A DNA stretch of 6,992 nt. Origin: Spirosoma sp. GTDB taxonomy: Bacteria; Bacteroidota; Bacteroidia; Cytophagales; Spirosomataceae. Position 1 is the first letter of the stretch; the number at the start of each line of letters is the position of its first letter. Positions 1-6,965 of this stretch are shown in pieces. The notes below the pieces were generated by a model. The model made no database searches, was not told the origin of the DNA, and saw nothing but the letters and a program-made list of their open reading frames with translations. The stretch spans positions 1-6,992 of the forward strand of contig JAQBNX010000237.1 of the NCBI GenBank assembly GCA_028288385.1. Reading direction: 5' to 3'. Made by a program: the position numbers and the translations under genes.

Positions 1-1
1 G

Positions 2-490
2 GCTTTGCAGGCTGCGTTTACGCACGGCTTCGAGCATGTGCTAGTTATTGGCAACGACTGTCCCGCCCTCTCTGCTGACAACCTGATTCAGGCAGCCAAA
101 CAGCTTTCGTCGGCATCGGTCGTACTAGGTCCAGATCAACGCGGGGGCCTCTACCTGTTTGGTTTATCGCGGGAGGTATTCGAACAAATGTCTCTGGCGT
201 CATTACCCTGGCAATCTAATCGGCTGGTCCGGGTTATTCGCCGAATCTGTTCAGACAAGTCCGTAGTGCTATTGCCCCAATTGGGCGACATTAATAACCG
301 TACTGATTTACAACAGTACCGGCCTGCCTCGCCTGCCACTGCCTTGTTTGTTGCCCTGCTCCAGAAACTGGGGTCCTCAGCGCAGTTTCAGTTTGCCAAC
401 CCTCAAATTATTCGGCTCATTAGCCTTCTCGCCGGAATCAGAATCCTTCGGGCACCGCCCACTTTCCAAGCATTGGCCATCGCGGCTTAG
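2..490 (+). CDS. DUF2064 / GT-A-fold glycosyltransferase-like protein, 5' end missing
   Basis: This is the C-terminal 162 residues of a protein whose start lies upstream of the window; the frame is open from base 2, so the TTG at position 5 is probably an internal Leu codon. Counting from that TTG, residues 12-22 read VLVIGNDCPAL, matching the G-x-D-C-P-x-L motif of the DUF2064 family (TIGR04282-like, GT-A fold). Residues 41-54 match the family's second motif (LGP....GG.YL.GL). GDINNRTDL (94-102) corresponds to the D-[IV]-[DN] tail of the domain. About 57 further residues follow, beyond where I would expect the core domain to end. The family is thought to transfer nucleotidyl or sugar groups, but its substrates are poorly known. 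In the second motif the usual Glu-Asp before Gly-Gly is Gln-Arg, so an acidic residue is lost. Likely cytoplasmic. The family call is fairly firm; the function is not. Confidence 0.8.
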   Translation, partial: ALQAAFTHGFEHVLVIGNDCPALSADNLIQAAKQLSSASVVLGPDQRGGLYLFGLSREVFEQMSLASLPWQSNRLVRVIRRICSDKSVVLLPQLGDINNRTDLQQYRPASPATALFVALLQKLGSSAQFQFANPQIIRLISLLAGIRILRAPPTFQALAIAA

Positions 491-585
491 CACTCCCTAC
501 TCCACTGCTTGCCAACGCGCCATACTCTACAGGGGTATCAGGTGCGTTTGGGTGTTTCTTTTTTGGTGTCAATTTTCAATAACTC

Positions 586-3500
586 ATGAGAAAATCATTT
601 ACACTAATGTTGCTCCTTGTCGGTCAGTTAGTTATAACGTCGACGTATGCGCAAACAAGTCTTACGCCAACCCGGCTTGAGGTGAGCGTGACAGATCTGC
701 TGTTGCGTCGGCCAGTGACCAATACGTTTGTCTATCTGCAAAATACCTCAACGAAGGCGCTTGATTCAACCCAGACCAATGCCCAGGGAAAAGCCATATT
801 CAGTACCGTTATGGGTAGCCGGTATCGGGTGTTTACCCGCCCCAGCTCTACGTTTATCGAAGACGAAGCATCAGACATTAACATCCAGTCCAATTCGCTC
901 ACAACGGTCACCCTTCAACTACCACTCCGGCGTGAGAGCACACTGGACGAGGTGGTGATTAACGACCGGCGGCTTGCCAGGCTTAACACCCAGAACGCTG
1001 AGGTGTCGGCCTTAGTCTCGAAGCGCGAGTTACAGAGCCTGCCGCTCGAGGGCCGCGACATAACCCGTGCGCTTTATCGCCTGCCTAACCTCACGCTGGC
1101 AACGCAAGGCTATGCCGAAGCTCCCAACGTAGCCATCAACGGCCTGAATGGTATTTATACCAACTACCTTATCGATGGCATGGACAACAATGAGCGGTTT
1201 TTGGGTAATATGAAGTTTAATACACCAGTGGGCTTTGCCGAGGGCATCACCGTCTACACCAACAACTACTCGGTGGAGTTTGGCAACACCAGCAACGGCG
1301 TCATCAACGTAACGACGCGCTCAGGATCGAACCAACTGACGGGTGAAGCCTTTTACCTGACCCGTCCCGGTTCAGTCATTGATAGCCCGTCGCGCTTTGC
1401 CACCGCCGATTTATCGGGCAATTCCGTCAAAGACGGTTTCCAGCGGCATCAGCTTGGCTTCGGACTGGGTGGAGCGCTGAGGCAGGACAAAACGTTTTTC
1501 TATGTCAACGTTGAGCAAACATTTGATCGCAAAGACAATCGTCTGGTTGCCCCTGCACTAGGCGTGAATGAAATAGTAACCGGCCATAACTACTTTTCAT
1601 ACGTATCAGGAAAACTTGATCAGGTCTGGAGTGGCCGTTTCAAAACCACCCTTCGGGCCAACATCGGCAGTTTTGATATTGATCGACAGGGCGGTGGTTT
1701 AGAGGGTGGAATTTTGTTTCCATCAGCGGCAGCGGCCCAGAAAAACCGGACGTACCTAATTTCGCTCAAAAACGCTTATGTTATTGGCAGCCGCAACGGC
1801 GGACCGGACATCACGGGCGAAACCAACTATCAGCATTCCCGCTTTCGCTGGAATTACCGCGAACCGGTGAACCCCACTAACCCATCGGTTACGGTGCGCG
1901 GCCCTAACGGTGTACCCATCGCCACGATTGGTCAAAGCGGGGCCATTTTCGACGATATCGAAAATACCGATCAGATTCAGCAGAAGTTTACCCTTCGCCG
2001 GGGCGATCATACGTTGAAAGCGGGGGCGGAGTTCATCACCTCGGACTATGCGCTGCTGGGCGGGGCCAATGCTTACGGCACCTATGACGTGCAGTTAACA
2101 CAGGCACAACTCGATGCGTTAAAGGCCCGCAACATTGGCTCAGTGCTGGATGTCAATGATATTCCACGTGATGTGCAGGTACGCACCTATGACGTTGAAC
2201 TACGTCCTACTACGTTCGGGACGCGGCAAAATGTATTCAGCCTGTATGCAGAAGATCTCTGGAGCATCCGGCCTGACCTCAACCTAACGTTTGGCCTGCG
2301 CTATGACTACGATAATCTCACGAAGGGAGGAGGCACAAAGGGGGATCTCAACAACATTGCTCCCCGTGTGGCATTCAACTACCAGCTTAACGACCAGACC
2401 GTTATTCGGGGCGGCTATGGCATGTTCTACGACAAAATCAAGTATTCGGTTTACAGCGACAACCTCCAGTTTAGCAACAGCGGGAGCGATTTCAAAAAAC
2501 AACTCAACGAACTTAAGCGGCTCGGCATCCTCCCCGGCTCTACTGATCTGAACCGCGTTACGTTCCCCGGTAACCTGAACGCCCGCTCCACTACGCCCGT
2601 AACGTATCTGGCTGGGCCAACATCCGATCAGTTGCAGGGTCGTCGCGATCAGCAGTTCAGCAATAATTTCCGGATTATGAATCCCAATGGCTTCCAGAGT
2701 CCCTACTCACACCAGTTTTCACTGGGTTTTCAGCGAAAGCCAACAGCCAACACCCTGTTTTCGCTGGACCTGGTTCACGTAGCGACGAATGATTTATTTT
2801 ACATCTATAACCTAAACGCACCCGCCCCGTATCCGCTCACGAATGCTGCCGATGTGCAAGTGAGAACCGTTGCCCAGGCTGACCTGACGCGCCCCATCCC
2901 AATTCGGCAGGATAAGCAAGGTGCGTATGCGGTAGTAAATGGCAGCGACACGCTACGCGGTATTTCGCGTAATATCTTCGAGACCCGTACCGATGGCTAT
3001 GCCCGTTATTGGGCCGCTAATTTCGTGTTCCAGAAACTGAAGGGCAGCGACAAATATGCCTACCGGCTGGGCTACAACCTGTCAATTATTAAGAGCAATA
3101 CCACGGGCATCAATACGCGGGCGCAGGATTCTAACAACTACGTCGCCGAGTACGTGGTGGACGACAACGACCGGCGGCACGTTTTTTCGGGTATCTTTTA
3201 CTATTATCCGCTTCGGAACTTAGTCATTACGCCAACGGTACTTCTGCAGAGCGGTCTGCCGATTACGCGCGTGGCCGACGCTCAGAAGTACGGGGGCGTT
3301 ACTGACCTCAACGGCGACAGCGAAAGTTATAGCCTACCCTCAGATATTCAGCCTGGCGAAACTCGCAATAACGACCGTTTGCCGTGGGCTAAAACGGTCG
3401 ATCTGTCCGTAAAATACACGGTTCATCTGTTTGGTCGACCACGACTTGAAGTATCAGCCGATGTGTATAATGTCTTAAATACGGTGAACATATCTGGCTT

Positions 3501-3618
3501 TAACGTAGTGCGGGGTTCATCAAACCAATTCCAGATCGGCCCTCGGGGATCAGGCATCACCACGCGTTCGGCGGCCCCACCCCGGCAGTTTCAGTTTGGC
3601 TTACGGTATGTTTTATAA
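586..3618 (+). CDS. TonB-dependent outer-membrane receptor, Oar-like, with carboxypeptidase-regulatory domain
   Basis: This 1010-residue protein should sit in the outer membrane and import or bind a ligand using TonB energy. Residues 1-22 form a signal peptide ending in TYA-Q. Residues about 29-113 are a carboxypeptidase-regulatory-like beta-sandwich domain, common in Bacteroidota receptors. STLDEVVI (118-125) is the typical junction into the plug and may act as the TonB box. The plug covers about 130-250 and shows NVAINGLNGIYTNYLIDGMD (181-200) and the stretch around VEFGNTSNGVINVTTRSGSN (230-249). The remaining 760 residues are rich in alternating aromatic strands and end in RQFQFGLRYVL, a plausible barrel-insertion strand, although the last residue is Leu rather than the usual Phe. 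No susD-like gene follows, so it is better called Oar-like than SusC. The ATG at 586 is chosen because the signal peptide starts there; no Shine-Dalgarno sequence precedes it. The ligand cannot be read from the sequence. Confidence 0.93.
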   Translation: MRKSFTLMLLLVGQLVITSTYAQTSLTPTRLEVSVTDLLLRRPVTNTFVYLQNTSTKALDSTQTNAQGKAIFSTVMGSRYRVFTRPSSTFIEDEASDINIQSNSLTTVTLQLPLRRESTLDEVVINDRRLARLNTQNAEVSALVSKRELQSLPLEGRDITRALYRLPNLTLATQGYAEAPNVAINGLNGIYTNYLIDGMDNNERFLGNMKFNTPVGFAEGITVYTNNYSVEFGNTSNGVINVTTRSGSNQLTGEAFYLTRPGSVIDSPSRFATADLSGNSVKDGFQRHQLGFGLGGALRQDKTFFYVNVEQTFDRKDNRLVAPALGVNEIVTGHNYFSYVSGKLDQVWSGRFKTTLRANIGSFDIDRQGGGLEGGILFPSAAAAQKNRTYLISLKNAYVIGSRNGGPDITGETNYQHSRFRWNYREPVNPTNPSVTVRGPNGVPIATIGQSGAIFDDIENTDQIQQKFTLRRGDHTLKAGAEFITSDYALLGGANAYGTYDVQLTQAQLDALKARNIGSVLDVNDIPRDVQVRTYDVELRPTTFGTRQNVFSLYAEDLWSIRPDLNLTFGLRYDYDNLTKGGGTKGDLNNIAPRVAFNYQLNDQTVIRGGYGMFYDKIKYSVYSDNLQFSNSGSDFKKQLNELKRLGILPGSTDLNRVTFPGNLNARSTTPVTYLAGPTSDQLQGRRDQQFSNNFRIMNPNGFQSPYSHQFSLGFQRKPTANTLFSLDLVHVATNDLFYIYNLNAPAPYPLTNAADVQVRTVAQADLTRPIPIRQDKQGAYAVVNGSDTLRGISRNIFETRTDGYARYWAANFVFQKLKGSDKYAYRLGYNLSIIKSNTTGINTRAQDSNNYVAEYVVDDNDRRHVFSGIFYYYPLRNLVITPTVLLQSGLPITRVADAQKYGGVTDLNGDSESYSLPSDIQPGETRNNDRLPWAKTVDLSVKYTVHLFGRPRLEVSADVYNVLNTVNISGFNVVRGSSNQFQIGPRGSGITTRSAAPPRQFQFGLRYVL

Positions 3619-3623
3619 TTTTT
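3595..3623 (+). promoter_or_regulatory. candidate Bacteroidota-type promoter for the nucleoside hydrolase gene
   Basis: TTTG at 3595-3598 is followed after 17 bases by TAATTTTT at 3616-3623. The known Bacteroidota consensus is TTTG near -33 and TAnnTTTG near -7 with about 19 bases between. The -7 box differs at its last base, and the spacer is 2 bases short. It overlaps the receptor stop codon. If used, the transcript would carry the downstream hairpin in its leader. This AT-rich stretch could match by chance. Confidence 0.25.
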
Positions 3624-3628
3624 TATAA

Positions 3629-3675
3629 ACAGCGTCGAATCACTATTTCGGTCTGGCGCTGTCTTTTCGATTTTT
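3629..3675 (+). terminator. probable intrinsic terminator or attenuator after the TonB receptor gene
   Basis: ACAGCG at 3629-3634 pairs exactly with CGCTGT at 3657-3662. The stem can be extended by T-G, C-G and G-T pairs inward, giving 8-9 pairs around a loop of about 16 bases. It is followed by TTTT (3664-3667) and TTTTT (3671-3675). This looks like a rho-independent terminator for the receptor transcript. The T tracts end only 7 bases before the nucleoside hydrolase ATG, so it could instead tune read-through or translation of that gene. The long loop and broken T tract lower confidence. Confidence 0.5.
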
Positions 3676-3682
3676 CACAACC

Positions 3683-4660
3683 ATGACAAAACTCCTTCTT
3701 TTCCTGCTTCTGTTCCCCACGTTACTAATTGCCCAGCCCAGACGCATCTGGTTCGACACGGATATTATGATTGGCCTGCCCGAACGAGCACCCCGCGAGG
3801 TAGACGACGGCGTTACGCTTATTATGGCATTACGCCAGACCGATAAAATTGACATAGTGGGCATCAGCACCGTCACTTATGTGGATTATGGCTACGATGT
3901 GACCCAAAAGATTCTGGGCTGGTACAATAAAACAGGCAAAACGATTCCGGTATACAAGGGGTCGCCGAATGCTACTGACACGGGTGTCGAAACCGACGCG
4001 TCGCGGGCCATTGCCAATGCGCTTCGCAAAGAAAAGCTGACCCTTCTGGCCCTGGGTCCGGTAACGAACGTAGCGACAGTCGTAAAAAACCACCCCGACC
4101 TAATTTCTCAGATCGACGAAGTAGTTGTCTGTGCGGGTAGAACGCCGGGCTTTCCATTTCGGCCTGGTTTGGAAAAGGTGACCGTAGGGGATTACAACTT
4201 CGAGCGCGATACGCTGGCATTTCGGGTGCTGTTCGATGCGGGCATCCGGGTCGTGCTGTCGGGTTTTGAATGTAGCTCTTATACAATGTTGGGGAAAACC
4301 GATATCGACTTTCTGGAAAAATCAGCTAATGAAGGCGACCGATGGCTGTATGCGCAGCTACGTCCATGGCAGGTTCGTGCGCAGTCCTTATTCGGCGTAG
4401 ACGGTTTTATACCCTACGACACCACACCACTTGGTTACATTACCCATCCGCAGTATTTTAAATACTACCCCGATATTCCGGTGCGCATCAACATAAAGCC
4501 AAACGATTCCACCATCGGTGCGTCGGCATCATTACGTACCAAACCGTATCTGGAGGTTTCCCAGGATTACAAAGACACCAAATGGCGGGCAATATACGCC
4601 TACAAGACTCTGCCCGGCTTTGAAGAAATTATTATTGAATCGTTGAAGTTGCTGAAGTAG
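3683..4660 (+). CDS. exported nucleoside hydrolase-family protein (inosine-uridine hydrolase fold)
   Basis: This 325-residue protein resembles the family that cleaves N-glycosidic bonds of ribonucleosides to ribose and base using bound calcium. Residues 1-18 are a hydrophobic signal peptide (LLIA-Q, no lipobox Cys), so it should act in the periplasm or outside, unlike the cytosolic enzymes. Family landmarks appear in order: DTD (25-27), DD (41-42), ALGPVTN (123-129), DYN (170-172) in the position of the usual E-F-N substrate motif, and PYD (244-246) in the position of the usual H-D-P metal and catalytic motif. The metal loop has 13 residues between DTD and DD where the classic loop has 3. The catalytic-site His is Tyr245 and the usual Glu is Asp170. 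The length is normal for the family. It lies 64 bp behind the TonB receptor on the same strand. The fold is confident; nucleoside specificity is less so, and another ribosyl or N-glycoside substrate is possible. Confidence 0.88.
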   Translation: MTKLLLFLLLFPTLLIAQPRRIWFDTDIMIGLPERAPREVDDGVTLIMALRQTDKIDIVGISTVTYVDYGYDVTQKILGWYNKTGKTIPVYKGSPNATDTGVETDASRAIANALRKEKLTLLALGPVTNVATVVKNHPDLISQIDEVVVCAGRTPGFPFRPGLEKVTVGDYNFERDTLAFRVLFDAGIRVVLSGFECSSYTMLGKTDIDFLEKSANEGDRWLYAQLRPWQVRAQSLFGVDGFIPYDTTPLGYITHPQYFKYYPDIPVRINIKPNDSTIGASASLRTKPYLEVSQDYKDTKWRAIYAYKTLPGFEEIIIESLKLLK

Positions 4661-4696
4661 ATTAAGGTTTGTTTGGGACTCTGATCGAACAACTCG

Positions 4697-5839
4697 CTAT
4701 TTCGCTTCGTTGAAAAACACCGTCAACCCGTCTTTCCCGGCGACAATAATGTCTTTGCGGCCGGTTTTGCGGAGGTCGGCAACGGCGAAGTAGATGCCCG
4801 TACCCTTGCCTACGCCTGCCTGACCATAGGCAACGTCGTGTTTCAAAAACTGTTTTTTGGTCGTATCCCACGTGAAATAATAAAGACCGACAGGATCAGC
4901 TGAGCCGGGGTCGCCGTCGTTGTGGGCGCGATACCGTTTCCCGGTTAAGAGTTCGGGCTGGCCGTCTCCAGTTATGTCGACCCACTCCAGGCAATGATAC
5001 TGCGAGTTTTTATCGTCGATGAGGTGCTTGGCCCAGCCGCGTTTGCCGCCCGCATCGCGGGTTTGTTCGTACCAGTGCAGGCCATAGCCGTGACCTTGCC
5101 CCACAATGAGATCATTGAGCCGGTCGCCGTTGAGATCGGTTACAATGATAGGCACACTCGCCGTGCCGAGATCGAACTCTGGGTGCAATGCCCATGAGCC
5201 AGCAGCGCGGTTGGTGGGGGCTTCAAGCCAGCCTTTACTTACAATAAAGTCACCCCGACCATCACCATTTATGTCGCCAAAGCCCAGTCCGTGGTCCTGC
5301 GTCGGCGCTACGGTTATAATCTGAAACCTGTTGGCGGAGTCCTGGCCCGGTTTGACGAGCTTTACGTATTTAAGCGAATGGCCGGGGTTGTTCGGGACAA
5401 CTTCTAGTGTACCATCGCCATCAACATCCCACGCGCGGGCCGTCTCTACATTTCCCACTTTAGCAATGTCGTGGGAAGGCCAGCGTACATTTTTGCCCGG
5501 GTTTTCAACCCACCGCAGCGTACCGCCAAACCAACCGCCCGTTACGAAGTCCATCCGTCCATCGCCATTAACGTCCATCGGGATGGTTGAAAAGTCATCG
5601 TAGTATTGGTCCTGCCGGATTTGGTTCCCAATTAAGTGCCGACGCCAGAATCGCGGCCCTTCGTACCAGAAATCGCCCGAAACAATATCAAGCGTGTCAT
5701 TCTTATCGACGTCGAACACGCCAACAGACTCGTAACTCTCGGCGGCTACAAAATGGCGGCTGAATCGTGCATTCGGCTCAGGGGCAATCAGGCCGCTGCC
5801 AATAATGAGGATTAACAAAACTCCAACGATGCGGGACAT
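4697..5839 (-). CDS. exported seven-repeat VCBS/FG-GAP beta-propeller protein
   Basis: This is a 380-residue protein with a hydrophobic N-terminal signal (about 1-19, no lipobox Cys), so it is exported. It carries seven Asp-rich calcium-loop repeats of the D-x-[ND]-G-D-G-x-x-[DE] type, beginning at residues 43, 89, 138, 189, 235, 288 and 355. These are 46-67 residues apart, as expected for a seven-bladed propeller. The first and last repeats are degenerate (DVDKNDTLDIV, DLRKTGRKDII). Between repeats, W-x-x-H-x-[IV] strands recur (for example near 67, 121 and 270). Residues 181-310 contain many His and Asp (H183, H219, H250, H255, H272, H282, H306), more than a plain scaffold needs. The architecture recalls the propeller domain of fungal aldos-2-ulose dehydratase, but that comparison is from memory. 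It is convergent with the nucleoside hydrolase (36 bp apart) and divergent from the GH113-like gene. It could be a carbohydrate-active enzyme, a binding protein or a scaffold. Confidence 0.87.
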   Translation of the reverse strand: MSRIVGVLLILIIGSGLIAPEPNARFSRHFVAAESYESVGVFDVDKNDTLDIVSGDFWYEGPRFWRRHLIGNQIRQDQYYDDFSTIPMDVNGDGRMDFVTGGWFGGTLRWVENPGKNVRWPSHDIAKVGNVETARAWDVDGDGTLEVVPNNPGHSLKYVKLVKPGQDSANRFQIITVAPTQDHGLGFGDINGDGRGDFIVSKGWLEAPTNRAAGSWALHPEFDLGTASVPIIVTDLNGDRLNDLIVGQGHGYGLHWYEQTRDAGGKRGWAKHLIDDKNSQYHCLEWVDITGDGQPELLTGKRYRAHNDGDPGSADPVGLYYFTWDTTKKQFLKHDVAYGQAGVGKGTGIYFAVADLRKTGRKDIIVAGKDGLTVFFNEAK

Positions 5840-5852
5840 AGACGAATGGGCT

Positions 5853-5860
5853 AAAAAATA
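5853..5860 (-). promoter_or_regulatory. weak -7 promoter candidate for the propeller gene
   Basis: Read on the minus strand this is TATTTTTT, one mismatch from the Bacteroidota -7 box TAnnTTTG, 13 bases before the ATG ending at 5839. No TTTG is seen at the -33 distance, and low-complexity A/T sequence makes a chance match likely. It is also flanked by a short GCTA/TAGC inverted repeat (5850-5853 and 5859-5862). Confidence 0.2.
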
Positions 5861-5888
5861 GCAAGACAGCCGAAGCGTTTTTTTACCG

Positions 5889-5896
5889 TAATTTAG
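5889..5896 (+). promoter_or_regulatory. weak -7 promoter candidate for the GH113-like gene
   Basis: TAATTTAG differs from the Bacteroidota -7 box TAnnTTTG at one base and lies 19 bases before the ATG at 5916. No -33 TTTG is present at the expected distance. The 76-bp gap between the two divergent starts must hold both promoters unless transcription comes from elsewhere, which is the main support. Confidence 0.25.
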
Positions 5897-5915
5897 AATC
5901 CATCCCCTGCCTAAA

Positions 5916-6947
5916 ATGATTACCCGACTTTTTTTAATTATATCTGTGCTGCTGGGTTGTCAGGCGGCTCCGCCCTTTCACTATACCGGCCCGAAGCTGA
6001 AAGGTGTTAACCTGGTGGCTCCGCCCCGTCAGCCTGACTCAACGGCTCTGGCGCCGGTACGCACAATGAAGGGCGACTGGGTGGCCATTGTGCCCTACGG
6101 TTTTTGCCGAAAAGGTGACCCCCATTTTTTTTTCAGTGAAAACAGACCCAAAGAAAAACGAAACTTTGGGCAGTGGTGGGGCGAAACCCCGGCGGGGGTG
6201 GCCGGTACAGTGCAAATGGCTAGGATGCAAGGCCTTAAAACTATGCTCAAGCCGCATGTGTGGATGCAGGGTGGCTCGCACCTCGACCTTGAATTTTCGA
6301 CTGATTCCGACTGGCAGACCTTTGAGCACGATTATGCCCAATACATACTGTACTTTGCCAAGGTGGCCGACTCACTCAACGTTGACCTGTACTGCATCAC
6401 CACCGAATTAGACCGCTTTGCCATAGCCCGACCCCAGTTCTGGTCGACGCTGATTGGGCAGGTGAAAAAAGTGTACAAAGGTAAACTCACCTATGCGGCT
6501 AACTGGGACCGCTATGAGAAAATTCCGTTCTGGAGCCAGTTGGATTACGTTGGTGTCGATGCGTACTTTCCCCTCTCTGATGCCCGGGAGCCGTCGGTAC
6601 GTAACCTGACAAAAGGCTGGAAACAACACCTGAAACCCCTGCAGGAGACGAGCGATCGATACCAGAAGCCTATCCTGTTCACCGAATTTGGCTACCGAAG
6701 CTGCGATCATACCGCCCGTCGCCCGTGGGAGTCAGAAACGGATTGCGTACCGAACGAAACGGCTCAAACCAACGCCTATGCGGCCCTGCTGGAAGCCGTT
6801 TGGCCACAGCCCTGGTTTGCAGGCGGCTTTGCCTGGAAGTGGTTCATGGAAACCGACGTGCATCACCGGGAGCGCGATCAGTATAGTCCGCAGGGAAAAC
6901 CCGCGCAGGCTATCTTAACGAAGAACTGGGGCATAACTGCTAACTAA
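5916..6947 (+). CDS. lipoprotein resembling glycoside hydrolase family 113 (TIM-barrel, beta-mannanase-like)
   Basis: This is a 343-residue protein. The N-terminus carries a short signal ending in the lipobox LLGC (12-15), so it is lipid-anchored at Cys15. The rest fits a (beta/alpha)8 glycosidase of the GH113 type: KGVNL (29-33), GLKTMLKPHVWM (106-117), CITTELDRF (160-168), LTYAANWDRY (191-200), LDYVGVDAYFPLS (209-221) and ILFTEFGYRS (253-262). By family analogy Glu164 would be the acid/base and Glu257 the nucleophile. Characterised GH113 members act on beta-mannan, but the substrate here is inferred only. Cys263 and Cys277 could form a disulfide. A run of nine T at 6125-6133 lies inside the gene (His70-Phe73). 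It is divergent from the propeller gene, and the next plus-strand start follows 18 bp after its stop. No Shine-Dalgarno sequence precedes the ATG; the lipoprotein signal fixes the start. Confidence 0.85.
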   Translation: MITRLFLIISVLLGCQAAPPFHYTGPKLKGVNLVAPPRQPDSTALAPVRTMKGDWVAIVPYGFCRKGDPHFFFSENRPKEKRNFGQWWGETPAGVAGTVQMARMQGLKTMLKPHVWMQGGSHLDLEFSTDSDWQTFEHDYAQYILYFAKVADSLNVDLYCITTELDRFAIARPQFWSTLIGQVKKVYKGKLTYAANWDRYEKIPFWSQLDYVGVDAYFPLSDAREPSVRNLTKGWKQHLKPLQETSDRYQKPILFTEFGYRSCDHTARRPWESETDCVPNETAQTNAYAALLEAVWPQPWFAGGFAWKWFMETDVHHRERDQYSPQGKPAQAILTKNWGITAN

Positions 6948-6965
6948 TTGAGGTGTTTTTTATCA

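Noticed and set aside
547..577. TTTG, 19-base spacer, CAATTTTC before the receptor gene, considered as a promoter
   Set aside because: The spacing fits, but the -7 box has two mismatches, including the first T, and it would leave a leader of only a few bases before the ATG at 586.
348..680. 110-codon plus-strand frame bridging the DUF2064 end and the receptor start
   Set aside because: It overlaps two well-supported genes in another frame, and its translation has no recognisable domain.
586..3618. SusC-type glycan importer assignment for the receptor
   Set aside because: No SusD gene follows, and the plug and C-terminal features fit Oar-like receptors better.
3972..4286. 104-codon minus-strand frame inside the nucleoside hydrolase gene
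   Set aside because: It is antisense to a clear family member, its composition looks like a shadow frame (Arg/Pro rich), and no start signal is seen.
4669..4692. Inverted repeat TTGTTTG / CGAACAA in the convergent gap, considered as a shared terminator
   Set aside because: The stem is short and AT-rich with one wobble pair, and no T tract follows on either strand.
6039..6341. 100-codon minus-strand frame within the GH113-like gene
   Set aside because: It lies wholly antisense to a gene with intact family motifs and has no independent support.
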